From Reticulitermes lucifugus (Eukaryota > Arthropoda > Insecta > Blattodea > Rhinotermitidae), in NCBI GenBank assembly GCA_026260175.1, contig JAKCWW010000087.1, positions 67,787 to 131,786 on the forward strand: a stretch of 64,000 bases of DNA, given 5' to 3'. The first letter of the stretch is position 1; the number at the start of each line of letters is the position of its first letter. A program made the translations under genes and the position numbers. The notes below the pieces were generated by a model. It made no database searches. It saw only the letters and a list, made by a program, of their open reading frames with translations, and was not told the origin of the DNA. Of this stretch, positions 23,880 through 35,690 are shown piece by piece.

Positions 23880-23893
23880 TCCTACTGGATTAC

Positions 23894-26800
23894 ACCTTTG
23901 TAAAGTAATGAAGTACTTGTGTGCAATGGTTGACATATCAAAAGTCATTTTATACGTATAACGTAGTCATCGGTATGAGTATCTGTGCAGAAATGTTGAA
24001 AAATATGTTTAGAGTGTTGTTATGTGGCAAGAAAGCTTTTTATTGAAAATAATTATGTTTGAGATAACACAAATAGTTTACGTCAACATTTTAAATGTCA
24101 CCAGAGACGTTCCGTTCACTATTCTTGACCACTAAAAAGTTCAGACCGCAAGGCACAAGGATAATTTATGTGTTACAGTGAAGTGGTTGAATTGTGTATA
24201 TCTGTAGCCAAATTTCTAATACTCTGTTGTTTCTTATCCCTTAAAGGATTACTTAATAATTGTACGTAAATAACTTTGGAGAGGATTGCTGATTAAGTAT
24301 TTATCATTGCCTGTATACCCTGGATCCTCCTTGTTTTAAGTTTTCGCTTGTGTGTTTATTTCTGTTAGTGATTGCTTGGTCTTCATCTTGTATTCAAAGA
24401 AATGAAGAGAGCGCAGCAAAAATTAAACAGTTTTTTGTTGATTTCCATGGTAATTCTCAGACGTGGTCTACAATTTTGAAGAAGAAACATATATGACAAA
24501 TTTTGAGAGGAAACATCCTCAAGAGAATGGATGGACAGAAAGAAGTATGAAGGAAGTGGAAAATGTGGGATATTATATAATGAGGAACACTGTAACTCGG
24601 TTGTTATGTGAGTGACGTAATGGTCTGGATGTAAAACTCGAATGGGATGTACAAAATACGCATGTAACGTTTTGCGAAACCGACGCTTGTTAAGATTGAA
24701 CATGGGGTGGGATTTCGATGGAAGTAGTTGAGGGTCTTGCCCAGCAACAGGCTTGGTGTTAGAAGGTTCAACTACCAGTAACTTATTTAATGTTCTGTTG
24801 TTTTGGCAAATAAAAATAGGCTTGTATACGTGGAGACTAATGATGACAACAGTCGGCAAATCACAAACATGTCGATGGACAAAACGGAACAAGTTCTCTT
24901 GCCGGAGCCAGTTTGTTATATGTGACGTACATTTAAATGATACGGTTTAATTTCTCAGAAGACTATTTCCATTAACAGAAGAGGAGTTGAACAAGTAGAC
25001 AAGCCATCTATTCGTATAATGGGATAAGTTCCAACGAGGAACGTGTCTGACATGTTTAGATTAGACTCTGGCGGCAACACAAACTACACTAGTTTCTGAG
25101 TAGTTACATACTTGATTATAACTTAATTATTCACTCTGCCTTGTATATTTTACTTCTTACTGTGCACGTTTCCTCCAAAACTTATGTACCTGTAAAGTTT
25201 AATACATTAGGGCATAGGGCCTACGTGTACAGTGGCTTAATTTTGCTTAGGTGTTTCATTATTCAGGATATGTACTGCTAAAGTTAATAAGAATCAGCGT
25301 TTAGACTCTTAGGGAGGCAGACAGTCCTATGGTACAGTGGAATAAACAGTTGCTGCCAATCTTGTGAATAAATATTAAGTCGGATTCTTGATTGAGTGAT
25401 TATCCCTAGTCTGTTGTGTAACAAACGATGACGAATGTGGTATTGTGTCCGCGTGCGTGTCTCGCAAGAAAGCTTGAGAAATAAACGATCACGTTTCAGT
25501 GAAACGTAATTTGAACGTGATGACATCGTACTTTTGAACACCTTCCATCAGTACGACCACTTGCCAAGATCGCGTGGCTTTTAGTTTGAGTATCTCGACA
25601 GCTTTTTATGATGAGTCAAAAACGTTTAATACTTCCTGAGTAATTTTCTCTAAAATACTGCATTGTAAGATGTGATATTTTTTCAGAGCAACAATTTCAG
25701 CATTGTACATGCAGCCTGATACGGATACAAGGTTCTTTGTCACTTCCTGATTTGGTGTGGGTTTTTTTTGTGCTGAAAGATAAAGTTTTCTTTTGGTAGC
25801 GATATGTAGTGTGGAAGTTGATTACCGGGAAGTATACGTTACTGAAAGAAAAATTCATGTAACTGCTAACGTGTAAAGAACAATAAAAATTGGTCAAAAT
25901 TATTACGGCCTAAGTTTTGACAATATAAGCGCAGAATTCTCAGAGCTGTTTACTTGTTACCGGAATCCGATTGTTATTAGTCGGGCTCAGAACTTGATTC
26001 TTAAGACCCCTACTCCGTGGAATTAGCTGCGGGCCTGAGCCCCTTGGAGGCCCATTGCGGCTTAAAGTGAACCTGATGTACCGGCCACTGATGATACATG
26101 AATATGGAGCATTGCTAAAATGGTAATTGACAGAGGGAATTCGAAACATTCGGAGAAACTTACGGACTGTGTTTTTTTTTAGATAGATTGAAAATATACA
26201 GATAGCCCGTGAAGTTCTTACCCATTTTGTTATTTTGCAAATCACGAACACGTTGTTTAGTAAATAAATTTTTTAAATGTTTTCTCACTTCTCTCCAGCA
26301 TCCGAAGTAATGCTGCTATCGTACATTTATGTACGTTGATTAACAATTTTTTTCTGCGCGAAAAAAGGTTACTATTATTTCAGTGAGTCAGACAGTCGCA
26401 TTATGAACACTTGGAGCTTACCCGTGGGAAATTTCTACCTTGCCCGAGCAAGTGTTTGTTTCTCAAGGCGTTTTTCCTTCTGTGGATTTATTTTTGTGTG
26501 TTTGGTTTATTTGTAAAGACGAGCTGAATACTAGTTAAGCAGAGGGTCTTGTTTTTGAGAGAACAAGTTAGAAAGTGTAGGCGTAATTTAAGTATCTTGG
26601 AACTTTCATCCCTCTGTAAAACCAAACAACAGCGTCACGACTAATATGCAGTTCCTATAGCTTGATTATAGCACTGTTACTAGGATACAGATAAAGCAAG
26701 CTCTTTGCAGTACCTGATTTACGTTTTTATCAAACGGAATTGAAATGAAACTGAATCTTCATGTACTTCCCTAATTTGTTTACAGGTCCAAAGCGTGATA

Positions 26801-26957
26801 GGAAGTGCTCAATCTCGGATCAGAGGTGCGGAAGCTCATGTGCGCATAAATCATGCAGGCCATAGTGTAAAGGGTTATTTTAATCGTTTTATTTCACTAC
26901 ACTGCCAATTGTTAAAATTGTATATCGGTGGTGATGAATGAGTCAATGGATATGGAA
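23894..26957. other. Gene-free interval
   Basis: No recognisable cellular gene. The longest frame (24383-24892, minus, 169 codons) has no domain I can name. Parts of it resemble arthropod repeat translations, so a decayed repeat is the likelier explanation. A T-run and GC-rich patch at about 26000-26060 contains a short inverted repeat 'gggcctgagcccc...ggaggccc'. Confidence 0.5.
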
Positions 26958-27124
26958 CGTTGATGGAATGATAGTGACAGGGGGAAAGCGAAATACTCCT
27001 AGTAAAACCTGTTTTATTGCCATTTTGTTCACCACAAGTCCCACATGGAGTGGCTTGAAATTGAATTCAAGCCTCCGCGTTGAGACGCCGGCATCTCATC
27101 GCCTGAGCCATGGTAGGGCCCTGT
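26958..27124 (-). repeat. SINE-3, diverged copy
   Basis: The minus strand reads 'ccatggctcaggcgatgag', a degenerate B-box ('ttgaattcaatt'), 'ccatgtgggacttgtggtga' and '...atttcgctttcccc'. These blocks are in the same order as in the SINE-3 copy at 35515-35690. A decayed B-box and scattered changes mark an old copy. Confidence 0.65.
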
Positions 27125-27204
27125 AAAATGGTCGTTAAACTTTCCCGTTATAAACAACCAAATATGTAATTTACGTATAACGGGAAATCGTGACGCGTTT
27201 CCGT

Positions 27205-27579
27205 AGCCATTGTTGCCTTGGAAACGTAAGAGTCAGTTTTTTTATTGTTGCGCTACATGTTGCTGTCAACATTGAAAATACTATCATGGAAACACAACAA
27301 TGAATCTTCTTTGTATTGCTAGGCAACACTGATTTTATGGCGACTTTTGTCGCCGGAATCAATCAAACGTATTCGTGTCTTCATGTAAAATGCGCGATAC
27401 TTCTTTACGATTTTAATCAATTTTTCTCGACAGATTTTCGTAAAAGTTCCCGATATCAAATTTCACGAAAATCCCTCCAGTGGAGCCGAGTTGATACATG
27501 GGGATAGACATACGGACGGACGGAAAAACCTGACGAAGTTAATAGGCGTTCTTCGTGAGTAAGCGAACGCGCCTAAAAA
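27205..27579 (-). repeat. TTTTTAGGCGCG family, copy 2
   Basis: On the minus strand it begins TTTTTAGGCGCGTTCGC at 27579. It carries 'cgcctattaacttcgtca', 'caactcggctcccac'-like sequence, 'gaaaatctgtcga' and 'ccggcgacaaaagtcgcc'. The distal half matches 30686-31025 better than 3389-3885, which suggests two subfamilies. Confidence 0.65.
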
Positions 27580-27700
27580 TCGAAAAAGCTCGACAGATGT
27601 TTCTTAAATTCTCCGGCATCAAATTTAACAAAAAATCCTTTAGCGATTCTCAAGTTTTGTCACCCAGACCGGCTAACAGACACAGCTGTATATGTTATAG
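27580..27700 (-). repeat. TTTTTAGGCGCG family, internal fragment
   Basis: Directly next to copy 2 and in the same orientation, a second fragment repeats the internal blocks 'aaatttgatgccgga', 'aatttaagaaacatctgtcga' in degraded form. It may be a tandem or nested second insertion. Confidence 0.4.
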
Positions 27701-28111
27701 AGGATCAGCTTGGTTGCAAAGTGTTGAAAGAGTGTAGAAGGATTGCCACTGTAATTAGATTTGTTTCTATGTTTCGGCTTCCCACCAACACATACCGTGC
27801 TTCTGTTATGTCCGTGTTAACGCTAAAGTCCTGTCCACTTCTTGTTAAGTACGTGCTGACACACACACTGTCACTGGCGTAAAGTAATGTGGCGATAAAC
27901 ACTGCAGTCAAATTGAACCCCATCTGTTTGTTGTTCTAACGACCCATCACTGTGCCTGTTAGATTTGATAAACGTTGCTGCACTGTTTGGGCAGTGTGTT
28001 TACATGATAAGTTGGTTAGCTCTTGTAGAGGTTGGCCTGCAGCCACAGTGATAAGTTGCGAGTTGAAGATAAGAAAGGCACCGTTATATTTGTCACGTTT
28101 TGTAGCGTTGA

Positions 28112-28153
28112 TTATATATATATATATATGTAGAGAGAGAGAGAGAGAGAGAG
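28112..28153 (+). repeat. Compound (TA)n(GA)n microsatellite
   Basis: About ten TA dinucleotides followed, after 'tgt', by about eleven AG dinucleotides. Simple sequence; likely polymorphic. Confidence 0.95.
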
Positions 28154-28499
28154 TTGTAGCAATCTATTTTTGGCTAGTTTAGGTCTTTGAAACTTTTCAG
28201 CTCTGGTAACCTATCCTAATCCAGTAAAGGCACAAGTTACATCCATTATAAAACAACTGTCATTCACCAATTAACTGGCATGTTAGTAAACACGTTAAAA
28301 TATCCAGTCATAGACTGCTGTTTGCTGCAGCAGTGAGTGAGGATCTCGATACTGAAGTATCTACTCGTAAACATGTCATGTTTGCAATAACATGCTGAAG
28401 TGTGAGTGTTTGCTTTTAACCGACTGTGACAGTGGTACTGTGAATGCACTCCGAGTTTCAAACACATCCACAGACAAAGCCTGCATCTCATACGATTCT

Positions 28500-28660
28500 G
28501 ATCTAGTGCCACCCATCTCCCATCCTCACCACTTATCTCCCTCAGATCTATCCTAATACGTATATCCTTCCATCTGCTTCTTGGTCTTGGAAGTAGACTT
28601 GTTTCAATATACTTAACCAGATTTTTCGTGGTTTCCCTCGGTTTGTCCACGCAAATGCCG
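28500..28660 (-). pseudogene. LINE reverse-transcriptase C-terminal remnant
   Basis: The minus-strand frame 28264-28650 opens with PRETTKNLVKYI and then RPRSRWKDIRIRIDLREISG, followed by EDGRWVALDQNRMRCR. This matches the closing pattern of non-LTR reverse transcriptases (RPR+RWEDNI+-DLREIG-ED--W--LAQDR--WR). The later residues of the 128-codon frame are unrelated. No polymerase motifs survive. Confidence 0.6.
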
Positions 28661-30680
28661 AAACATTACACGTACTTCAAGTCATGTCTCGGTCCACAAC
28701 CTTTTCAGTTCTCTATTCACAGTCACTGGGGTAGCGTGGTTGTTAGCAGGGTGTGAAAATTGGCAGGAATTATAAGTAAAAGATATAAAGGATGATGTCC
28801 GTCATATTGAGGTGAAGAGGAAGCCAAACGTGTATTGGTGAGCTGTTGAGAAACTGGAAAGTATACAGCGGAGATTTAAATAAAATGGGTTTTTATGGGC
28901 GAGGAGGTAGCTTATAAGGAAATACTGAGAAGTGCTATTGACGCTCTAATTGTAGATCTAGGTATATACTGAGAGGAAGGTAAACATAGCTGGTCTAGTA
29001 AGATAAAAAGTGTGAAAATAATACATTATTTCATAACGAAGTGGCTAACACCGTGACAACTCGGTGGTAATCCCTAGATAGTGTAGATGGTTATTAAAAT
29101 ATTAGCGGACCAACTGATTTGCTTTGTAGACTTTTGTTCAAAGCATTTCTTCGACGCTCGCTAGTCCTATATATAACCAGATTTGATATATACGGGAAAT
29201 ACACTTGTATATATCCTGCCATTGTATCAGAAGTGCAGTTCGACGCATAGCATATCTCTAACTGTATAAAATGCGACGTTTATTTAAATTATTTTTGACC
29301 TAATCAAAGTTAAAGTATTTATTTAAAATCTCCTCACAATTAAAATGGGTATATGATTGGCGAGTGTGGTACAGTAATAGATAAATACTCTGATAAACAG
29401 CTCCATTGGTTAGTCCTTCTTGAGTATTTATTTTTTTGATATAAAATAAATAAATTCCCCCCCCCTTTATGAGATCCGAATTTTTATTGCGTGTTCAGAA
29501 GAACCCATCATTCACCCATATCTCGAGTCACATCGCCACACCTTCAGATCCAGTTAAATATTATCCTCCAATCTAAAATTATGACTCCAAAAAAAACGTG
29601 TATGTAATTACACTGGTGGATAATGGACACTGAAAATACGATATTTCCTTAAAGGTTAATGTTGAGGAAAGTACTGAGACTTGTTAATTTATCTCCATGA
29701 TGCAAGGCACATTTTTCATTACAAATCAGCATTTAATATATGTACGATATCCTCTCTAATGTGAAGAAGAAGAGTACTTACTGCAGTTGAAACCTTAATA
29801 TGTGTGTATTTGTCTGTTCTTATTGTACAGTAAAAGGATAATACAATCACACCGGCCCTGTTTTAGAAATACAAAAAATATTACCAGTAAGACTGGGGTT
29901 AGATACATTTTGTAAACTGTATTCTGCAGAGAGTGTTCTGTGGCCCTCTTCTGCCGGGAGGGTTGGACGACAGGGACTACAGTTGATGTGACAACATGCG
30001 ACTTACATGCGGAGACTGAAGACTTGGCTATGTGCCATGTAATATTATTAGACGTGCGAAAACCACCGTCCTCTTCAAAATTCTTCGCATGAAAAAAGGG
30101 CTGTTTGGTACTGAACAGCGAAAACAAAGAACTTCATGATACTTTACGATACCCATCACAGCGTAAAACATTTTAGAAATGACTGTAATAAAATTCTTTT
30201 ACGATATGAAATTTTAAGAGTTGTATATATAGCAATATAGTCACATAATCAAAATAAGTTCCCCTTTTCCTCGGGTTTTATAAAGTGGAAACAAAAGTTA
30301 AAGAAAGATTTAAAAAAAAAAGCAGTGAAACTTTTAAAGATATTGCCTCTGATTTTTCAGATTCTTCAATACAGTCTTTGATTCGATGCGACGTTTTCTG
30401 TTGTGCAAAGTTTTGCAGCCTATAGCAAGTGAATTCTTAAGTTCAGATTTTAGATATTATGTCTGCAACAAGTCACATTTCTTGTGCAGAACTTTCTCAT
30501 TATTGAGAAGCAACAAATAGTCAGTTTATGCCTAAATCAGATAATTACGTATCTTATTCTGGTCTCTTAGGCTATGTCATCTTGTAGCTTCCAAGGAGGG
30601 TAGCTACCTACCTGACTACGGGGCAATAAAACCATTGCGTCTTTACAATCTCGAAAACGTCAAATGTTTTCATTACTAGT
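28661..30680. other. Gene-free interval
   Basis: AT-rich with short frames only; the 110-codon minus frame at 29795-30127 has no recognisable motif. I see no repeats with clear ends. Confidence 0.55.
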
Positions 30681-30685
30681 CTGTT

Positions 30686-31025
30686 ATTAGGCGCGTATGT
30701 ATAGTCTTGAAAAGCGCCCATTAGCTTCGTCATGTCCGTCGCTGTCCCTATGTCCGCGTGTATCAGCGCAGCTCCCACTGGACCGTTTTCCACCAAATTT
30801 GATACTGGGGACTTTTATGAAAATCTGTCGAGGAGGGTCAGATTCAGTTAGAATGTGACAAAAATGTGGGGCACTTTGCGTGAAGGCCTAAGTACGATTT
30901 ATTGTTGCCGGCGACATAAAGTTGCCATAAAACATTTTTTGCAACACTTATTGTTTTTAAATTGTTGACAGTTCAACGATACACACAGATCGCAGTATTA
31001 CGTTTCCATTCCAACACTGCTCAAG
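30686..31025 (+). repeat. TTTTTAGGCGCG family, copy 3
   Basis: It starts TTAGGCGCGT. It contains 'gaaaagcgcccattagcttcgtcatgt' (two adjoining blocks), 'gcagctcccactgga', 'aaatttgatactggggactttt', 'gaaaatctgtcga', 'gccggcgacataaagttgcc' and a tail near 'ttacgtttccattccaacac'. It is closest to 27205-27579. Confidence 0.65.
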
Positions 31026-32924
31026 TGAACATTGGTAACTATTTATAAAGCGACGTGGCCTACAGTCCCAGAAAACGTGTGTATGTAAGTCGACTAAAAC
31101 CAATTAATTATATCTTTGATATTTTAGTTGTTTTCAACGATCTTGAATTGCTAGATCTGCAAAGCCCACAGCAGATTTAAGAGAATATAAATACATTTAT
31201 TGAAATAAAGGAGAAATTTTATGCAAATTAACTTTCTACTTTGAATAGGGTTAATTAAGTTTCTACAGTGTGGAAAGTAATTTTGATTCGTATCATGACA
31301 GGATGTCAGAAAGCTACATTTCTGTGTTTAATGTTAAACTGACTTTTTGGCCGCTGTTCTAAGAACTTAACCTTATTTTTTTTTGTCCATTTCATGTACT
31401 GCTGCTCCGTGACAGCAATTTGTATGTGATGCTGCTTCCCTGATCCATCACTTTTCTCCATCAATAATTACATTCTAAAGCGTCTACTCTAAGTTGCCTC
31501 AGAGTTGTAGAGTGTCATTAATTAACTTACTTCGTTGCGAGAAGCCGAAGTAAGAAGGAGAATGGGAAGACAATGTAGAAATTCAGAGTAGATAAGGCGG
31601 AATCGGTAAATCATTAATTACCGGCGCTGCTGCAGTAGGCCTGGTTTCTAATGATATTTAAGTACAACAAACATATATGCTATTTGTATAGTTTCACAGA
31701 ACATATAAATTTTGGAGTACATTTTCTCAAATATCAGTTTAAGAAAGAAACAAAGAGCAAAAAAGAAAGATGCAGAGCAGCAAGGACAGAAATAAACAGA
31801 AGGACAAGTGGAAATGGAAGATATATAAACGACATAGAAACAAAGAAGGAAGAAAGAAACTGCCAAATCCATTTACGCAGTGTCCTGTGTTGGAGGCTGA
31901 AATCGATATCAGGAAATGTTTTACGACTTATGTTTCCTTTTTACGTAAACAATTATGGCCTCAGTTCTCGAAGTTTGCAGTCTGGTTATAGCATTTGTAA
32001 AAGAAAGTACATGGGCCTGCTACGTTCTTCTTTGTACGTTTGTGACGTACAGAATTTTAGAACGCGCGTCCCCATTTACTTGATTAAGGCTAGCAAAGTG
32101 AAAGAAGTGTATTCAAAATTGGTTTTCTTCACAGGTTTCTTGACTCTGAAGTCACTGCCTCTATCCGCATCATTAATGAGGACCAGAAGTAAACATACCG
32201 ACCTCACAAATCTAATTTTCCAATTTATTGATGCCAGTTACGTAAGGTTAATGGTAGAGTAAGGTTTGTTAAGTGACAGCTGTGTTGTCATAAACAATAT
32301 TCCGTACTCCTTCCAGTGAAGGAAGATGAGAGAAAGACAGAAAGAGGGATTGGTATTGAGATGTAAATGATGGAAGACAGAAAGAACAGAAGTTGCATTT
32401 CATTTACTCTTTATGCTTTATTTCTGTCTCGATAAAACGTACTGCGTTGAAAACTAAGTGGTCAGCAAGCCTGCCATCTTCTAAAAGGAGCCCAAGTTTG
32501 AGTCTCACTGCTGGTTGAAGCAAATCTTACCTTTCTTCAACTCGCACCCCCAACTGTAGAAAGGGGCGCCAAGGTAATTGATTATGAGAGGTCGAAATGC
32601 GTCATTTAGGTCAAATAATGAAAGCACGGATTGCTGGGGCACAGGTCTGACCGATACTTACTCATGCGAATAGGGAAGTAGGTGTCACTCGAAGGATGAC
32701 ATTTAATGAATCCATAAGAAATTATTATTGAAATTAATATGTTGCTGAATTACGCGGTCCAACGCTCATACGGAGATAGTTTGGTAAACTGTTATTACAC
32801 TTACCGTAGCATCGGCTGTCAGCTGGTACTTGTCTGTATGTCTGCATTTTGTGGTGTGTCCTCGCTAATGTTTATAAAATGCCTGCCTTTAGTAACGAGA
32901 TTGACAACCCTCCTCAATATTAGT
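31026..32924. other. Gene-free interval with one long chance-like frame
   Basis: The longest uninterrupted frame without Ns in the window (31651-32262, plus, 203 codons) lies here. Its product is rich in Lys, Arg and Ser, contains no domain I recognise and overlaps a second open frame. I do not call it a gene. Confidence 0.5.
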
Positions 32925-33149
32925 CTATAGCGCAGTGTTTCTCAGTTTTTTTTTTTTGCTTGTGGTCCACCTCTGAGCTTGATTTATTTGTGGGGCCCCA
33001 CCCCCACTCTTCGTAGACGCTGTTATTTATGAAAAGAAGTTACTTTATTTCCACATTGTTGATTTATGTATTAGAATGCATTTATATTACTTTTATATGC
33101 AAGATTGTATTGTTTTCAAATATTTTGTATAGGCATAACATATTGTTTA

Positions 33150-33660
33150 CTTCATTCACGCTGTAGTCTGTAATACGACAGGTCCGTAGCCTCTTCCAAA
33201 TCGAGTTCCCCACAGGGTGGATCTAGTGCTTCCTGTTTCAATTTCCAGTATCTTCTCTTTTCCTTAAGGTCATCCAATATCTGCTTACGCCTTCTTTCTC
33301 GTCTTCCCGTCACTTCTATCCTTTCCACTCACTGTCCTGCAATAACGTGTTTTACAAAGCAGTTCCTACGCAATATGTGACCAATCCAGTTAGCCTTTCT
33401 TCTTTTTATTGTATGTAGGATATTCCTCTCCTCCTTGACTCAGTGTAATACTTCTTCATTTCTCACACGATCGGTCCAACTGATCTGCATTCTTTTCCAG
33501 CACCACATTTCAAACATTCCAGGTATTTCTGATCTAGTTTCCGAAGTGTCCACGTTTGAGCACCATACAAAGCAATGCTCCAAATGTAGCACGTTACTAG
33601 TTTCTTCCTTAAATTTAAGTCCAGTTTGCTGGTGAAAAGAGTCTTCTTATTATACAAGTA
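33150..33660 (-). pseudogene. LINE reverse-transcriptase C-terminal fragment nested in hAT
   Basis: The minus strand reads LRKKLVTCYIWSIALYGAQ followed by TWTLRKLDQKYLE. After a frameshift come RRKANWIGHILRRNCFVKH, a stop, then VERIEVTGRRERRRKQILDD and LKEKRRYWKLKQEA. A further shift gives RFGRGYGPVVLQT. These are the ordered C-terminal blocks of a non-LTR retrotransposon reverse transcriptase (YGAETWTL; NWIGHILRRN). At least two frameshifts and one in-frame stop make it dead. The same orientation as the hAT transposase may be chance. Confidence 0.8.
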
Positions 33661-33690
33661 AAAATATTCTGTTAATAATTGGCATTATAT

Positions 33691-34035
33691 TCAGTGTGTT
33701 CCTTGGGCCTGATGAACACTTGCAAGTTTTGAAATGTCCGGTTGCATTGTGGTCAGTGAAGAGCGAAGATCATCTCTCTTCACAACATCAAGGCGGTTAC
33801 GTACTTTTGACAGCCAATAAGTCACCCAACTGAAAAGAGATTCAACCAGATAAGATGTGGGGAAAGCAATAAAGTACAACCTTGCTTTCTGTGCTGCAAG
33901 GGAGGCAGGGGAGAAGGGAACCTTTGATTCAATTTTAACCTTTATTGGCCAAAAGCTTCGCCCTTGTCCAGTTAAATGCAACTCCTTATGGACGAAAGGG
34001 GAAAATCTATCCCACTCAGGTGCGGGGATGTGCAT
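33691..34035 (-). pseudogene. hAT transposase C-terminal (dimerisation) remnant
   Basis: Roughly the last 60 residues are recognisable: FPTSYLVESLFSWVTYWLSK, then VRNRLDVVKRDDLRSSLTTM, then QPDISKLASVHQAQGTH. This is the hAT C-terminal dimerisation motif as in ZBED5/FAM200-like proteins (FPTSYLCE-GFS----K-RNRL, DLR--LS-I-PDI--L---HQ-Q-SH). The upstream 50 residues do not look like hAT, and neither the BED zinc finger nor the catalytic region is present. It sits inside the hAT terminal repeats, as expected for a deletion derivative. Confidence 0.8.
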
Positions 34036-34426
34036 TTAAAATGAAAGTAACTCCGGCCGTCAGCAGCTACATTGGGATATACAGGCCGGAAGATAAAGAA
34101 AAAATTTGAATTTTTGTATTCAGGCAATGAAGATTTGATGGCCCATTCAAAAGTTCCTGTGACCTCCTAATTTTCCATCATTCTCCTGTGGCCCCTTAGA
34201 AACTTGTTGTGACCCCCTGGGCGGCAATATGACCCACTTTGAGAACCATTGTTATAGCGACCTGCTGATTATCAGTACGTCAGTACTCTGGTCTTCCGTC
34301 ATATTAGTATTCAGCGTCCCTGAAATGACGTTCCTGACAAACGCGCCTTCGATGGTTATGATTGCTATGGCAACGACATAGGGCTTTCGACCTTCGGCTG
34401 ACTAACCGTAGAGAATATCGCATAAG

Positions 34427-34472
34427 CCTCCTTCTCCTCCTCCTCCTTTTCCTCCTCATTTGCCTCCTCCTT
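34427..34472 (+). repeat. Polypyrimidine CTC-rich tract
   Basis: An imperfect (CTCCTC)n tract, pyrimidine-only over long stretches. It could form triplex (H-DNA) structures. The Arg-rich open frame on the other strand (34304-34498) simply reflects this composition. Confidence 0.8.
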
Positions 34473-35059
34473 TGTGCTTGTTCACGGGCCATCGCCACTC
34501 CTTTCTCCGTCCTCCAACGGCTTAAGCTACGTGGGTAAATATTAATTAAAATATCCCTGGGAATAAAGTTCCATCATAGTGAGACGCTGATAAAGGCACG
34601 TACAGTTTAGCGTCCGAACGTTGGTACCCCCAACCTACTCTAATTTAGGGCCCATTAAAATCGTCAAACCGAAATTTGGTTTATTCCAAGCGTAACGGTT
34701 TCTCTGAACGAAAAACGTATCTGTTAACAATTCAATTGAAATAACTGAGGTTTGAAAAGTTACGACGTTTTCCCAATTTATGTTGAAGACGGCGGCACTG
34801 GGTGATACCTGCCGCTCTGGGTTTATCGAACGGCTATGTTAGGACATTTCCGTGTTCACATACACAAAATCACGGCTTGCCTGCGATGTGAACCGTGGCT
34901 CACAGCTACAAACTACCTGTTACTAATTATCTTCACACGTGTATTGTTTTAAATAGATCCATGAAAATAATCTAGTGTTGCCTAGCTGAGTGTATGTATA
35001 TTATTTATGAAGTTTGTGACCTTGTCTGATTGACCTCATTATCATGAGCGTCGTCGATG

Positions 35060-35350
35060 TAGGGCTAAACGTTCTGTCCTCTGCAACTCACTTGCTTTCA
35101 GATGGTCCTGTTGTCTTCATCTTCTTCTTGGGCGGCCTGTGTCTATATTTCCATGAGGTTGATACTCTAGTGCTAGTATTGGTAAGCGGTTGTTTTCCAT
35201 TGTGATTATGTGTTGAAGCCAATTTTGTTGGTAGTTTCTGATCTCATCTACTATATTGTCCTGATTTAGTTTGTTCCTAATGTCAACATTTTTTTGTGTC
35301 TGTCCCGTATTGTAAGGCCTAGGAGTTTTCTTAGAAAGCGCATTCACCTA
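35060..35350 (-). pseudogene. RTE/CR1-like LINE reverse-transcriptase C-terminal fragment
   Basis: The minus-strand frame 35117-35347 reads GQTQKNVDIRNKLNQDNIVD, then EIRNYQQNWLQHIITMENNR, then LPILALEYQPHGNIDTGRPR. The order DIR-EL---N--D-I--Y--NW--HI--M-NNR-P--AL-Y-P-G--D-GRPRRR is the well-known tail of a group of insect LINE reverse transcriptases. It differs from the RRKANWIGH family at 33.2-33.7 kb, so more than one LINE clade has been active. Confidence 0.75.
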
Positions 35351-35514
35351 ATTACACAAATTAAAAGATAAATTATCTGGAATATGTTTCACTCGTGTAG
35401 ACGAGATATTTAGTTTTCTTTTTGTGGTGGACAGCAGAAGCTGCGGACACACCGCAGCCTTGAGGCTTATTGTGCAACCCTGTGATGAAGATTATTTTTT
35501 TTTTCGTTTTTCCT

Positions 35515-35690
35515 TGTAATGGAGCACCGGTGGAATAAAACTAACAGGGGAAAACCGAAGTACTCGGGGAAAAAACTGTCACAGTGCCACTTTGTCCACC
35601 ACAAATTCCACATGGACTGACCCTGCATCGAACCCGGGCCTCCGTGGTGAGAGGGCGACGACTAACCGCCTGAGCCATGGCACGGTCAGA
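35515..35690 (-). repeat. SINE-3, well-preserved copy
   Basis: The minus strand reads 'ccatggctcaggcggttag', 'cccgggttcgatgcagg' (B-box), 'gtccatgtggaatttgtggt', 'acaaagtggcactgtgaca', 'ccccgagtacttcggttttc' and '...tattccaccggtgctcc'. It is the best reference for the family in this window. The adjoining plus-strand segment 35430-35490 (SCGHTAALRLIVQPCDED) is another peptide typical of translated insect repeats. Confidence 0.75.

Larger units (their letters stand above)
32933..34251 (-). mobile_element. hAT-superfamily DNA transposon remnant, 1.3 kb
   Basis: The left end is CAGTGTTTCTCAG; the right end, reverse-complemented, is CAATGGTTCTCAAAGTGGG. Both are variants of the CAGTGGTTCTCAA terminus of many hAT elements. 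The element is bracketed by CTATAGCG (32925-32932) and TTATAGCG (34252-34259), a 7-of-8 match to the 8-bp target duplication expected for hAT. Inside are the decayed transposase C-terminus (33691-34035) and a LINE fragment (33150-33660). At 1.3 kb it is far shorter than a typical autonomous hAT and cannot move on its own. Confidence 0.85.

Noticed and set aside
24383-24892. 169-codon minus-strand open frame
   Set aside because: No domain I can name; parts resemble translated arthropod repeats. Not strong enough to call a gene or a specific element.
31651-32262. 203-codon plus-strand open frame, the longest uninterrupted one without Ns
   Set aside because: Composition-driven (Lys/Arg/Ser-rich), overlapped by another open frame, no recognisable domain, and no supporting neighbour or splice context.
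34304-34498. Arg-rich 64-codon minus frame resembling a basic protein
   Set aside because: It is the reverse strand of a CTC-rich simple-sequence tract.
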